Below, piece by piece: positions 41,869-50,461 of a stretch of 64,000 nt of DNA. This DNA is from Bog-756 sp963699345 (GTDB taxonomy: Bacteria > Actinomycetota > Acidimicrobiia > Acidimicrobiales > RAAP-2). The position numbers and the translations under genes were made by a program. The notes under the pieces are model-generated. The model searched no databases. It was given only the letters and a program-made list of their open reading frames with translations, and had not been told where the DNA came from. The stretch covers positions 62,001-126,000 of the forward strand of contig CAVOTL010000003.1 of assembly GCA_963699345.1 (NCBI GenBank). The letters are read 5' to 3'. Positions within the stretch are counted from its first letter, which is position 1, and every line of letters begins with the position of its first letter.

Positions 41869-42540
41869 TCACCCCTCCAGACCGGTCTGGCGGACCGTCA
41901 CATTCAACCGTCCCGACAGGTCGGCGACGGCCGGGTCGTGGGTGCCCGGCACCAGTCGCGGCACCCCGTGGTAGGCGCGTCGGGCGGGGCCGCCGAACAC
42001 CACCACGTCCCCCGACTCGAGCGGGAGATCCACCCAGGGTCGGCCCCGGCCGATGGCGTTGCCGAACCGGAAGAGGCCCGTCGCCCCCACGCTGAACGAG
42101 ACGACGGGGGCCTCGACGACCTCGTCACGGTCAGCGTGCATCCCCATCCTGGCCCCCGGTCCGTACCAGTTGACGAGGGCGACGTCGGGGGCGTATCCGT
42201 CCGGATCGGGGCAGATCGAGGAATCGAGGACCGCGGCGTCGGCCACCGCGCGGCGGGCGAGGTCGCCGAGCCAGGGTGGGAACGCGAGGGCCCGGCCGCC
42301 GTCCCCGTCGTCCCGGGTCCGGGAGTACCGGTAGGGATACCAGTGCCAGCCGAGACCGACCATCTGCACCGACATGGCCGCGCCGTTGCGCATCCTCGGC
42401 GACCTGGGCCCGCCCGATGCCTCGCCCCAGTTCCGGCACCGTTCCACCAGCTCCGCCCGCAGGTCGGTGTCGAGCCAGCCCGGCAGCAGGACGACACCCG
42501 GGACGGGCACGTCGGCGGATCGGGGCAGGAGCCGGTCCAC
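41869..42540 (-). CDS. alkB: AlkB-type Fe(II)/2-oxoglutarate DNA dealkylase
   Basis: The product is 223 residues from GTG 42540. AlkB removes methyl groups from 1-methyladenine and 3-methylcytosine by oxidative demethylation. The iron triad is H-x-D in MGMHADRDE and the distal His in RRAYHGVPRL; the 2-oxoglutarate arginine is in the signature RLNVTVRQT (RxNxTxR-like). The nucleotide-binding hairpin region with WHWYPYRYS is also present. Length fits E. coli AlkB. Its start lies four bases after the stop of the RDD gene, so the three genes here may form one transcript. Confidence 0.9.
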   Translation of the reverse strand: MDRLLPRSADVPVPGVVLLPGWLDTDLRAELVERCRNWGEASGGPRSPRMRNGAAMSVQMVGLGWHWYPYRYSRTRDDGDGGRALAFPPWLGDLARRAVADAAVLDSSICPDPDGYAPDVALVNWYGPGARMGMHADRDEVVEAPVVSFSVGATGLFRFGNAIGRGRPWVDLPLESGDVVVFGGPARRAYHGVPRLVPGTHDPAVADLSGRLNVTVRQTGLEG

Positions 42541-42543
42541 CGG

Positions 42544-43089
42544 TCAGGTCCGGGCGGTGGGCTCCTGCTTGGCCAGCCACCGCAGGCGGGCGGCCCGGGC
42601 GTCCCAGGAGTAGACGACCACGGTCTTGGCCAGCCGGTCGTGCAGGGCGTGGCGGTCCTTGTTGAGCAGGATGCCGATGAAGCCCAGGCCGAACAGCAGG
42701 AAGCTGAGTGGCAGGGTGAGCGTACGGATCACCGCCTGGCGCGGCGTGATGGGGTCCCCCTCGGTCGCCACCACCCGGATCCCGAGCAGGGCCATGCCGA
42801 TGGTCTTCCCCCCGAGGGACCACTGGTAGGCGAAGTAGATGAACTCCCAGACGATGAGGGCCCCGAGGGTCAGGAAGGCGAATCCCGTCCGGCTGTTGAG
42901 GTCGACCTTGGTGCCGGTCACCAGCCCGATGGCGAAGGTGACGCCGGCCACACCCAGGGTGAAGAGTCCCCACGAGGCCCCCACATCGGCGGCGAAGGCC
43001 ACCAGCCGGGTCACCCCGCCCGCGTAGTTGCCCTGGCGGCCGGCCTGGGGAGGCGTGGCGCCGACCGAGGGTGGCGGCGGGGCGGTCAT
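42544..43089 (-). CDS. RDD-family membrane protein
   Basis: The product is 181 residues from ATG 43089, overlapping the upstream repeat-gene stop (ATGA). Three to four membrane segments carry the RDD hallmarks: GGVTRLVAFAADVGASWG (R near the start and D), then QWSLGGKTIGMALLGIRVVATEGDPI and LLNKDRHALHDRLAKTVVVYSW. The domain is often called transport-related, without proof. Many actinobacterial RDD proteins are linked to VDxxxIVxxVD repeats; here the repeat part is the separate gene upstream. Confidence 0.85.
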   Translation of the reverse strand: MTAPPPPSVGATPPQAGRQGNYAGGVTRLVAFAADVGASWGLFTLGVAGVTFAIGLVTGTKVDLNSRTGFAFLTLGALIVWEFIYFAYQWSLGGKTIGMALLGIRVVATEGDPITPRQAVIRTLTLPLSFLLFGLGFIGILLNKDRHALHDRLAKTVVVYSWDARAARLRWLAKQEPTART

Positions 43090-43673
43090 CGGGAGGCCTC
43101 CACCGGGAGCGACGGAACGGGCACCGGCGGGTCGACCAGCTTGGGAGGACCCACCGGCCAGTCGTCGGTCTTCCTCCGGAGCACCCGGTTGACCCACCGG
43201 GCCACGAAGTCGTCGAGGCCGACGGCCTGCGCCCGGACCACGTCGAGGGCCTCGGAGGCCACGCCGCTGGTCGAATGGGCGATGATGGTGCCGAGTTCGG
43301 TCTTCTCGACCAACGAGTCGATGTCGACGCGCTCGATGATGGCCTGCACGTCGACCCGCTCGATGATCTGCTCGACATCGACGCGGGCGACGATCTTGTT
43401 GACGTCGACGCGGTCGATGATCTTCTCGACGTCGACGCGGTCGATGAGGCTGTCGACGTCAACCTTCGACACGATCGCGTCGATGTCCACCTTGGCCAGG
43501 AGCGAGTCCATGTCGACCTGTCCGACGATGGCGTTGATGTCGATGGCGTCGAGGACGAGGTTCACGACCCGCTCGGCGATGCCCTCGACGAGCTGCTCCA
43601 TCCGGTTCGAGCCGGGAAGGGGGCTCACGCCGCGTCCGGCCGCGGGGTCGGGTCCATCGCCCCAGCATCCCAT
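43086..43673 (-). CDS. VDVxxIIxR nonapeptide-repeat protein
   Basis: The product is 195 residues from ATG 43673; GTG 43628 and ATG 43601 are alternatives without better binding sites. Residues 53-124 form eight tandem nine-residue units of consensus V-D-V/I-D/E-x-I-I-x-R, for example VDVDSLIDR, VDVEKIIDR and VDVNKIVAR, with a degenerate unit before (IDINAIVGQ). The regular hydrophobic spacing suggests stacked amphipathic turns rather than a coiled coil. A helical tail (ALDVVRAQAVGLDDFVARWVNRVLRRK) follows. There is no signal peptide. It is translationally coupled to the RDD membrane protein, so the two probably form a complex. Function unknown. Confidence 0.7.
   Translation of the reverse strand: MGCWGDGPDPAAGRGVSPLPGSNRMEQLVEGIAERVVNLVLDAIDINAIVGQVDMDSLLAKVDIDAIVSKVDVDSLIDRVDVEKIIDRVDVNKIVARVDVEQIIERVDVQAIIERVDIDSLVEKTELGTIIAHSTSGVASEALDVVRAQAVGLDDFVARWVNRVLRRKTDDWPVGPPKLVDPPVPVPSLPVEASR
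43302..43517 (-). repeat. 27-bp tandem repeat coding for the nonapeptide units
   Basis: Eight 27-bp units with conserved GTCGAC blocks encode residues 53-124 of the repeat protein. Units are diverged at codon level, so this is an old repeat kept by selection, unlike the 432-bp repeat at 35333. Confidence 0.7.
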
Positions 43674-43746
43674 CGACCCGCGCCCGAGGCGGGGACACCG
43701 GCGATCCCCGGATCGGTCCCGGCCGGAGCTCAGGGCCGGCCGGGAC

Positions 43747-44205
43747 TCAGTGGGCGTGTGCCTTCAGCACCTCGAGGGCGCGATCCGCATGGACGTTCAT
43801 CCGCACTTCGCTCTGGATGACGTCGAGGACGGTCAGATCCGATCCGATCACGAACGTCGCCCGCTTCACCGGCGACAACTTGGCGAAACCCCGCCGCACG
43901 CCGAACTGCGTGGCCACGGCTCCGTCAGGGTCGGACAGGAGGGGATAGTCGAAGTCGTGCTTGTCCGAGAACTGCTTCTGCTTCTCCACCTGGTCGGCGC
44001 TGATGCCGACCCGCTGGGCGCCGACCGCCTCGAACTCCGCCTTCATGTCCCGGAAGTGGCAGCTCTCCTTGGTGCACCCGTAGGTCATGGCGGCCGGGTA
44101 GAAGAAGAGGACGACCGGCCCGGACGCCGCCAGCTCGCTGAGCCGACGGGGTACGCCGTCCTCGTCGGGGAGCTCGAAGTCGGGTGCCTTGTCGCCTTTG
44201 TCCAT
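43747..44205 (-). CDS. AhpC/TSA peroxiredoxin, BCP type
   Basis: The product is 152 residues from ATG 44205. Peroxiredoxins reduce hydrogen peroxide and organic peroxides through a cysteine. The peroxidatic Cys44 is in YPAAMTYGCTKESCHFRD; Cys49 five residues later is the resolving cysteine of alpha-type BCP proteins. PVKRATFVIG and the conserved Arg complete the site. The Pro-x-x-x-Thr-x-x-Cys motif is conserved. A second Bcp gene is at 57437. Confidence 0.9.
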   Translation of the reverse strand: MDKGDKAPDFELPDEDGVPRRLSELAASGPVVLFFYPAAMTYGCTKESCHFRDMKAEFEAVGAQRVGISADQVEKQKQFSDKHDFDYPLLSDPDGAVATQFGVRRGFAKLSPVKRATFVIGSDLTVLDVIQSEVRMNVHADRALEVLKAHAH

Positions 44206-44317
44206 GGGACGAGGCTAGCGGCGGCGGTCGCCGGCGTCTCCGGTGGCACGGGAACCGGTCGCTGCCCCGTAAGATCCCCGGAGTCATTTCGCCACCGGAT
44301 TGACCGTTCCGGATTAG

Positions 44318-44327
44318 CGATATATCG
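44318..44327. promoter_or_regulatory. CGATATATCG palindrome upstream of the ABC exporter
   Basis: A perfect 10-bp palindrome in an AT-rich island lies about 100 bases before the ABC ATPase ATG at 44429. It resembles AT-centred operators of small helix-turn-helix regulators. The position fits control of the exporter or of the divergent peroxiredoxin gene. No regulator gene is adjacent. Confidence 0.35.
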
Positions 44328-44428
44328 TGACCGCACGCGAGTGGTCCGGACGACGGCGCCAAGAGTGCCCGTCGGGCCGCCGCCCGCGACCGCCAGCCCC
44401 ATCTCCGGACACCAGACGGGACATCTCC

Positions 44429-45481
44429 ATGACCACCGCCATCGAAGTCGACGACCTGAGGAAGACCTTCAAGGGCAAACGCGAGGTGCGCGCCCTCGAC
44501 GGGGTCAGCTTCGCCGTCGAGGAGGGGACGGTCTTCGGGCTGCTCGGCCCCAACGGATCCGGCAAGACCACCGCCGTGCGCGTGCTCACCACCATCCTCC
44601 GCCCCGATCACGGCACCGCCCGGGTACTCGGCCACGACGTGGTGAAGAAGGCGGCCCTGGTGCGCTCGCTGATCGGTCTGGCCGGCCAGTACGCCGCCGT
44701 CGACGAGAACCTCACGGGCCGGGAGAACCTGCAGATGGTCGGCAACCTCAATCACCTCCCCCGCGATGTCGTGGCCAGGCGGGCCGTCGAGCTGCTGACC
44801 CAGTTCAACCTGACCGACGCCGGCGACCGGCCCCTGAAGACGTACTCGGGCGGCATGCGCCGGCGCCTCGACCTGGCCGCCGCCCTGGTGGCCCACCCGA
44901 CGGTGCTCTTCCTCGACGAGCCGACCACCGGTCTCGACCCCCAGAGCCGCAACGACCTCTGGGAGGTCATCGAGCGGCTCGTCGGTGGCGGGACCACCGT
45001 GCTCCTCACCACCCAGTACCTCGAGGAGGCCGACCGCCTCGCCAGCACCCTGGCCGTCATCGACCACGGCCGGGTCATCGCCGAGGGCACTCCGGAGTCC
45101 ATGAAGGCCGACCTCGGGGCCACCGTCCTCGAGGTGGGGCTGCCCACCATCGACGACGCCGCCCGCACCGGGACCATCCTCGACACCCTCGGCCCCCACG
45201 CCGCCCTCGTGAACGGCACGCTGGCGGAGGTCACCGTCGACAACGGACCCCAGGCCGCCATGGTCGCCCTGCGGGCGCTCGACGCCGAGGGGATCGCCCC
45301 CCAGACGTTCAACCTGCGCGAGCCGAGCCTCGACGACGTGTTCCTGTCGCTCACCGGCCACCGCAGCGAGGCGGAGGACGTGGACGACACGGACGACCAC
45401 GACTCCAGACGCAAGCGGAGGAAGAGGCGGGCCGGGCAGCTCGAACAGGCGCTCCCCGTCGCGACGGGAGAGCTCGCATGA
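44429..45481 (+). CDS. ABC exporter ATPase, DrrA-like
   Basis: The product is 350 residues from ATG 44429. It has Walker A LLGPNGSGKTTAVRVL, a Q-loop in GLAGQYAAVDENLT, signature TYSGGMRRRLDLAAAL, Walker B TVLFLDEPTTGLDP and a switch His replaced by Gln in VLLTTQYLEEADRLA. The C-terminal extension (TFNLREPSLDDVFLSLTGH) is the DrrA-type domain of daunorubicin exporters. A Lys/Arg-rich tail (DSRRKRRKRRAG) ends the protein. It is coupled to the permease by ATGA. It probably exports a hydrophobic metabolite or drug. Confidence 0.93.
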   Translation: MTTAIEVDDLRKTFKGKREVRALDGVSFAVEEGTVFGLLGPNGSGKTTAVRVLTTILRPDHGTARVLGHDVVKKAALVRSLIGLAGQYAAVDENLTGRENLQMVGNLNHLPRDVVARRAVELLTQFNLTDAGDRPLKTYSGGMRRRLDLAAALVAHPTVLFLDEPTTGLDPQSRNDLWEVIERLVGGGTTVLLTTQYLEEADRLASTLAVIDHGRVIAEGTPESMKADLGATVLEVGLPTIDDAARTGTILDTLGPHAALVNGTLAEVTVDNGPQAAMVALRALDAEGIAPQTFNLREPSLDDVFLSLTGHRSEAEDVDDTDDHDSRRKRRKRRAGQLEQALPVATGELA

Positions 45482-46323
45482 CCACCACCACCCTGAACCC
45501 ACCGGTCCCGGCCGCCACCCACCCGTCAGGCCCCCTCTCCAACCTGCGCTGGCTGCTGTCGGACACGGCCACCCTGACCCGGCGCAACCTGCTGGCCGTC
45601 ACCCGCATCCCCGAGGCGCTGTTCTTCTCGACCGTCCAGCCGATCATGTTCGTGCTGCTGTTCCGCTACGTCTTCGGCGGAGCCATCCACACCGACGCCA
45701 CCAGCTACGTCAACTACCTGATGCCGGGCATCTTCGTGCAGACCGTGGCCTTCGGCTCGGTGAGTACCAGCATCGGGCTGGCCGAGGACCTGCAGAAGGG
45801 TCTCATCGAACGGTTCCGGGCCCTGCCGATGTCCCGGGGGGCGGTCCTCCTCGGACGGACCACGGCGGACCTCATCCGCAACATCTTCGTCATCGTGGTG
45901 ATGACGGTGGTCGGTCTGCTGGTCGGCTTCCGGCCCACCACCGGGGTGCTCTCCTACATCGGCGGGGTACTCCTGATCCTCTTCTTCGCCTACGCCCTGT
46001 CCTGGGGATTCGCCATCGTGGGCCTGTCCGCCCCCAACAGCGAGACCGCCCAGGTGATGTCGTTCCCGCTGATCTTCCCCCTCACGTTCATCTCCGCGGC
46101 GTTCGTGCCCCTGTCCTCCATGCCGAGCTGGCTCCGGGGGTTCGCCACCTACCAGCCCTTCAGCGTGACCGTGAGCGCGTGCCGGTCGCTGATGGTCGGG
46201 GCGGCGTCGACCGGGACGGGCAAGAGCACGGCGTTCTGGTTGTGGCAGTCCCTGGCCTGGACCGTCGTCCTGCTGGCCGTGTTCATCCCCCTGGCCATCC
46301 GCAAGTACCGCACCCGCACCTGA
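45478..46323 (+). CDS. ABC-2 type exporter permease, DrrB-like
   Basis: The product is 281 residues from ATG 45478. It has six membrane segments of the ABC-2 type: ALFFSTVQPIMFVLLFRYVFGGAI, YVNYLMPGIFVQTVAF, an intracellular loop EDLQKGLIERFRALPMSRGAVLLGRT (contact with the ATPase), then FPLTFISAAFVPLSSMPSWLRGFATYQP, the ABC-2 signature region. The start overlaps the ATPase stop. Together the two genes form a complete half-transporter pair. The substrate is unknown. Confidence 0.93.
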   Translation: MTTTTLNPPVPAATHPSGPLSNLRWLLSDTATLTRRNLLAVTRIPEALFFSTVQPIMFVLLFRYVFGGAIHTDATSYVNYLMPGIFVQTVAFGSVSTSIGLAEDLQKGLIERFRALPMSRGAVLLGRTTADLIRNIFVIVVMTVVGLLVGFRPTTGVLSYIGGVLLILFFAYALSWGFAIVGLSAPNSETAQVMSFPLIFPLTFISAAFVPLSSMPSWLRGFATYQPFSVTVSACRSLMVGAASTGTGKSTAFWLWQSLAWTVVLLAVFIPLAIRKYRTRT

Positions 46324-46368
46324 GCCTCCCCAGATCCGCCGGGGTCGCGGACGGGGCAGAATGGGGGG

Positions 46369-49059
46369 ATGGCCAACTCCTCCACCTCCCCCGACTCCTT
46401 CGGAGCCCGCCGCGACCTCGTCGTCGGTGACCGCACCTACGAGATCTTCGCCATCGACGCCCTCGCCGACCGGTTCGACGTCGCCCGCCTGCCGTACTCG
46501 GTCAAGGTCATCCTCGAGAACCTGCTCCGCCACGAGGACGGCCTCGCCGTCACCGCCTCCGACGTCGAGGCGGTCGCCGGCTGGGGCGTCCACCCCGAGC
46601 GACACGGTGTGGGCGGGACCGACTCCACCGAGATCGCCCTGACCCCCGAGCGGGTGCTCATGCAGGACCTCACCGGGGTCCCGGGCGTCGTGGACCTGGC
46701 CGCCCTCCGCGACGCGCTGCGCGAGCTCGGCGGGGACCCGGCGAAGATCAACCCGCTGGTGCCCGTCGAGATGGTCGTCGACCACTCGGTGATCGCCGAG
46801 GCCTCGGGCCGGCCCAGCGCCTACGACGAGAACGTCGACATCGAGTACCACCGCAACATCGAGCGCTACCAGCTGCTGCGCTGGGCCCAGCAGGCCTTCG
46901 ACGGCTTCCGCGTCGTCCCCCCGGGGATGGGCATCTGCCACCAGGTCAACCTCGAGTACCTGTCCCGGGTCGTCTTCGCCACCGAGGACGGCCGTGCCTA
47001 CTGCGACACGCTGGTGGGCACCGACTCCCACACCACCATGGTCAACGGGCTCGGCGTGCTCGGTTGGGGCGTGGGTGGCATCGAGGCCGAGGCGGCCATG
47101 CTCGGCCAACCCCTGTCGCTGCTCCTGCCTCCCGTGGTGGGCTTCCGCCTCACCGGTGAGGCGCCGGCCGGCACCACGGCGACCGACCTGGTCCTGACCA
47201 TCACGAACGTGCTGCGCCGGCACGGCGTGGTCGGCAAGTTCGTGGAGTTCTTCGGCCCCGGGGTGGCGTCGGTCCCGCTGGCCAACCGGGCCACCATCGG
47301 CAACATGTCCCCCGAGTACGGGGCCACGTGCGCCATGTTCCCCATCGACGACGTGACCCTCGACTACCTGCGCTTCTCCGGCCGGGACGACCACCACGTC
47401 GACCTGGTCGAGGCCTACGCCAAGACCCAGGGCATGTTCTTCATCCCGGACGGCCCCGATCCGGTCTTCTCCGAGGTGATCGAGCTCGACCTGTCCACCG
47501 TGGTGCCGAGCATCGCCGGTCCCTCCCGCCCCCAGGACCTGGTGGCCCTGGACGCCGCGGCGTCCGCCTTCCGGACCGCCCTGGGCCACGAGCCGACGTC
47601 GCACCCCGCCTCGGTGGACGGTGCGGACGGCGGGGAGATCCGAGACGGCCACGTGGTGGTCGCCGCCATCACCTCGTGCACCAACACGTCGAACCCCCAG
47701 GTCATGGTGGCCGCCGGCCTGGTAGCCCGTAACGCCGTCGCCCGCGGCCTGACCTCCCGGCCCTGGGTGAAGACGACCCTCGCCCCGGGCTCGCGGGTGG
47801 TCATGGACTACCTGGACCGGGCCGGACTCACCGAGCCCCTCGCCTCGATCGGCTTCGATCTCGTCGGCTACGGCTGCACGACGTGCATCGGCAACTCCGG
47901 TCCACTGCTGCCCGGGGTGTCCGAGGCCGTCCAGGCGGGCGACCTGTCCGTCACCTCCGTGCTCTCCGGCAACCGGAACTTCGAGGGCCGGATCCATCCC
48001 GACGTCCGCATGAACTACCTCGCGTCCCCGCCCCTCGTGGTGGCCTACGCCCTGGCGGGGACGATGGACATCGACCTCACCTCGGAGCCCCTCGGCACCG
48101 ACCGCGACGGCGACCCGGTCCACCTGGCCGACCTCTGGCCCAGCCCCGAGGAGGTGACCGAGGCGATCCGCACGTCGCTGACCTCGGACATGTTCCGTCA
48201 GCAGTACAGCTCGGTGTTCGAGGGCGACGAGCGCTGGCGGGCCATCGAGACGGCCACCGGTGACACGTTCTCGTGGGACACCTCGTCGACCTACGTGCTG
48301 CGTCCCACCTTCCTCCAGGGGGTGTCCATGACGCCCGACCCGGTGGGGGACGTCGTCGGAGCCCGTGTGCTGGCCAAACTGGGCGACAGTGTGACGACCG
48401 ATCACATCTCGCCGGCCGGCAACATCCGGGCGACCACCCCGGCGGGCCGGTACCTCCTCGACCACGGCGTCGAGCAGGTCGACTTCAACTCCTACGGGAC
48501 CCGGAGGGGCAACCACGAGGTGATGGTGCGCGGCACCTTCGCCAACATCCGGCTACGCAACCAGCTGGCCCCGGGCACCGAGGGGGGCGTGACCCTGCAC
48601 CTGCCCGACGGCACCGAGACCAGCATCTTCGAGGCGTCGGAGCAGTACCGGGCCGAGGGGGTCCCCCTCGTCGTGCTGGCCGGCAAGGAGTACGGATCGG
48701 GCTCGTCCCACGACTGGGCCGCCAAGGGCACCCTGCTGCTCGGCGTGCGGGCCGTGATCGCCGAGTCCTACGAGCGCATCCACCGGTCGAACCTGATCGG
48801 CATGGGCGTCCTGCCCCTGCAGTACGCCGAGGGCCAGCATGCCGAGTCGCTGGGCCTCACCGGCCACGAGGTCTTCTCCATCTCCGGGATCGACTCGCTC
48901 AACGACGGGGTCAGTCCGAAGACGGTGGCGGTCACCGCCACCGACGGTGATCGCAAGGTCGAGTTCGAGGCCCGTCTGCGCATCGACACCCCGATGGAGG
49001 CCCAGTACTACCGACACGGGGGGATCCTCCCCTACATGCTGCGCCAGATGGCGGGCTGA
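46369..49059 (+). CDS. acnA: Aconitate hydratase A
   Basis: The product is 896 residues from ATG 46369, the normal size of AcnA/IRP1-type aconitases. It isomerises citrate and isocitrate in the TCA cycle. The 4Fe-4S ligands are Cys437 (SCTNTSNP), Cys503 and Cys506 (CTTCIGNSG). VGTDSHTTMVNGLGVLGWGVGGIEAEAAM, YGATCAMFPID, GSRVVMDYL and the swivel domain GKEYGSGSSHDWAAKG are as expected. The gene stands alone, in the gap between the ABC exporter and the HAD gene. It may act as an iron sensor as in other bacteria, but nothing here shows it. Confidence 0.97.
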   Translation: MANSSTSPDSFGARRDLVVGDRTYEIFAIDALADRFDVARLPYSVKVILENLLRHEDGLAVTASDVEAVAGWGVHPERHGVGGTDSTEIALTPERVLMQDLTGVPGVVDLAALRDALRELGGDPAKINPLVPVEMVVDHSVIAEASGRPSAYDENVDIEYHRNIERYQLLRWAQQAFDGFRVVPPGMGICHQVNLEYLSRVVFATEDGRAYCDTLVGTDSHTTMVNGLGVLGWGVGGIEAEAAMLGQPLSLLLPPVVGFRLTGEAPAGTTATDLVLTITNVLRRHGVVGKFVEFFGPGVASVPLANRATIGNMSPEYGATCAMFPIDDVTLDYLRFSGRDDHHVDLVEAYAKTQGMFFIPDGPDPVFSEVIELDLSTVVPSIAGPSRPQDLVALDAAASAFRTALGHEPTSHPASVDGADGGEIRDGHVVVAAITSCTNTSNPQVMVAAGLVARNAVARGLTSRPWVKTTLAPGSRVVMDYLDRAGLTEPLASIGFDLVGYGCTTCIGNSGPLLPGVSEAVQAGDLSVTSVLSGNRNFEGRIHPDVRMNYLASPPLVVAYALAGTMDIDLTSEPLGTDRDGDPVHLADLWPSPEEVTEAIRTSLTSDMFRQQYSSVFEGDERWRAIETATGDTFSWDTSSTYVLRPTFLQGVSMTPDPVGDVVGARVLAKLGDSVTTDHISPAGNIRATTPAGRYLLDHGVEQVDFNSYGTRRGNHEVMVRGTFANIRLRNQLAPGTEGGVTLHLPDGTETSIFEASEQYRAEGVPLVVLAGKEYGSGSSHDWAAKGTLLLGVRAVIAESYERIHRSNLIGMGVLPLQYAEGQHAESLGLTGHEVFSISGIDSLNDGVSPKTVAVTATDGDRKVEFEARLRIDTPMEAQYYRHGGILPYMLRQMAG

Positions 49060-49129
49060 CCCCCGGGGGCGGCCCGAGCTACCCGGTCGACCGGTCGACG
49101 GTGTCCCCCGTGATCGGTGCGCCCGGTGA

Positions 49130-49906
49130 TCAGGCCAGCCGCTCGAGAGCGTCTTCGAGTTCCAGGACGGAGTCGACCGCGACCACCCGGTCGCGATGCT
49201 CGGGCACCGGTCGCCCGGCGGCGATCCACACCGCGGACATCCCGGCCCCCAGGCCGCCCAGCACGTCGCGCTCCCAGCTATCCCCCACCATGACCGACGC
49301 CGAGGGATCGGCGCCCAGGCCCTGTAGCAGGCCGAGGAAGACCGACGCTTGCGGCTTGCCGGTCCCGAGTTCTCCCGAGATGACCTCCCACCCGAAGGCG
49401 CCGGTCAGTTCCGACTGCTCGAGTTTCAGACGCTGGATGTCGGAGGGTCCGTTGGTGATCAGGCCCACCGGATGGCGGGATGCCACCCGGTCGAAGACGT
49501 CGTGCATCCCGGCGATCACCGGATGGCCACGGCGCTGGGCGTCCTCGAAGGTGCCGGCCGCCTCCTCGAGGGCGAGCGGGTCGTCGACGCCGAGAGCGAG
49601 GCCTACGGCCCGCCAGGCCTCGGCCCGGTAGGTCGGCGCCCAGGCCTCGAGTCCGGCCAGCGATGGGTGGTTGCCGGCGAACGTGGACCACAGTCCCTCC
49701 CACGACGCGAAGCCGAGGGAGACGGCCAGGTCGTGGTCGTCTCCCTGCGTCCACACCGACCGGATCGCCTCGAGGGCCACTACCTCCGAAGCGTCGGGAT
49801 CGACGCCGGGCAGGGTGGCGAGCGCCTCGCGCAGGGACCTCATGGCGAACGACACCTCGACGATGAGGGTGTCGTCCAGGTCGAAGACGACGGCGCGGGT
49901 GGGCAT
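49130..49906 (-). CDS. HAD-superfamily hydrolase
   Basis: The product is 258 residues from ATG 49906; the frame is open to 49948. HAD motifs are VVFDLDDTL (I), LITNGPSD (II), the Lys in LGTGKPQASVF (III) and MVGDSWERDVLGGLGAG (IV). A helical C1-type cap lies between I and II. It is similar to phosphoglycolate phosphatase and YjjG-like pyrimidine phosphatases. The substrate cannot be told. Convergent with acnA, ending 70 bases after it. Confidence 0.88.
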   Translation of the reverse strand: MPTRAVVFDLDDTLIVEVSFAMRSLREALATLPGVDPDASEVVALEAIRSVWTQGDDHDLAVSLGFASWEGLWSTFAGNHPSLAGLEAWAPTYRAEAWRAVGLALGVDDPLALEEAAGTFEDAQRRGHPVIAGMHDVFDRVASRHPVGLITNGPSDIQRLKLEQSELTGAFGWEVISGELGTGKPQASVFLGLLQGLGADPSASVMVGDSWERDVLGGLGAGMSAVWIAAGRPVPEHRDRVVAVDSVLELEDALERLA

Positions 49907-49967
49907 GGGGGGCGATGGTAGCGGGGGCACCGACCCCTTCGACCGCATCCCCCTGCTGGGGTCCGCG

Positions 49968-50282
49968 TCAGGCGCTCACGTTCTCCTGCGCCTTGATGAT
50001 CGCCGGGAGTGCCGTCTCGAGGTCGACCCCGATCTTGGTGTCGAGCTCGATGAATTCAGCCAACGACAGCGACTGCTCGAGGCCGAGCACGGTCGCGGCG
50101 TCCAGGTCCGCCACCTTGTCGATGGTCAGCCCTCCGGACCCGTCGCCGTACGAGAACCAGCAGATCCGCTCCGCGGACGCATCCGCCGCGCTCTGTTCTT
50201 CGAGCTTGCCCCACACCGACATGAGCCGGCTGAACTGATCCGGACTCAGGGGTCGGGTCTTCCAGGTCGTGATCAGGTACAT
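49968..50282 (-). CDS. Small hypothetical protein (possible DUF3303-like)
   Basis: The product is 104 residues from ATG 50282, with an excellent AAGGAG site. It starts MYLITTWKTRPLSPDQFSRLMSVWGKLEE and has ERICWFSYGDGSGGL and an acidic helical tail. The beginning recalls the dimeric alpha-beta barrel proteins of the DUF3303 type, but I am not sure. No enzymatic motif. Codon use is like its neighbours. Confidence 0.55.
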   Translation of the reverse strand: MYLITTWKTRPLSPDQFSRLMSVWGKLEEQSAADASAERICWFSYGDGSGGLTIDKVADLDAATVLGLEQSLSLAEFIELDTKIGVDLETALPAIIKAQENVSA

Positions 50283-50461
50283 CGGGATTCTCCTTGTCCG
50301 CCGGGGACCACACGTCACCCGCCGTCGATAACTTCCACCACTCGGCTCCGAATTGCAACCGGGAAACGCAACAACGGGTGCACCCGCCTCCCGAACCGTG
50401 TGGATCACGTGCGGACGGTGGGCCCGGTCCGATCACGGCCGTCTTCCGCTGCCGTCGGCCG

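Noticed and set aside
41737..46323. 1528-codon plus-strand frame
   Set aside because: Only its last 281 codons, from ATG 45478, are the ABC permease. The rest is antisense to the AlkB, RDD, repeat and peroxiredoxin genes or out of frame with the ATPase.
45526..48516. 996-codon minus-strand frame antisense to acnA
   Set aside because: The complement of aconitase codons; no start signal and composition dominated by His/Gly/Asp, as usual for such shadows.
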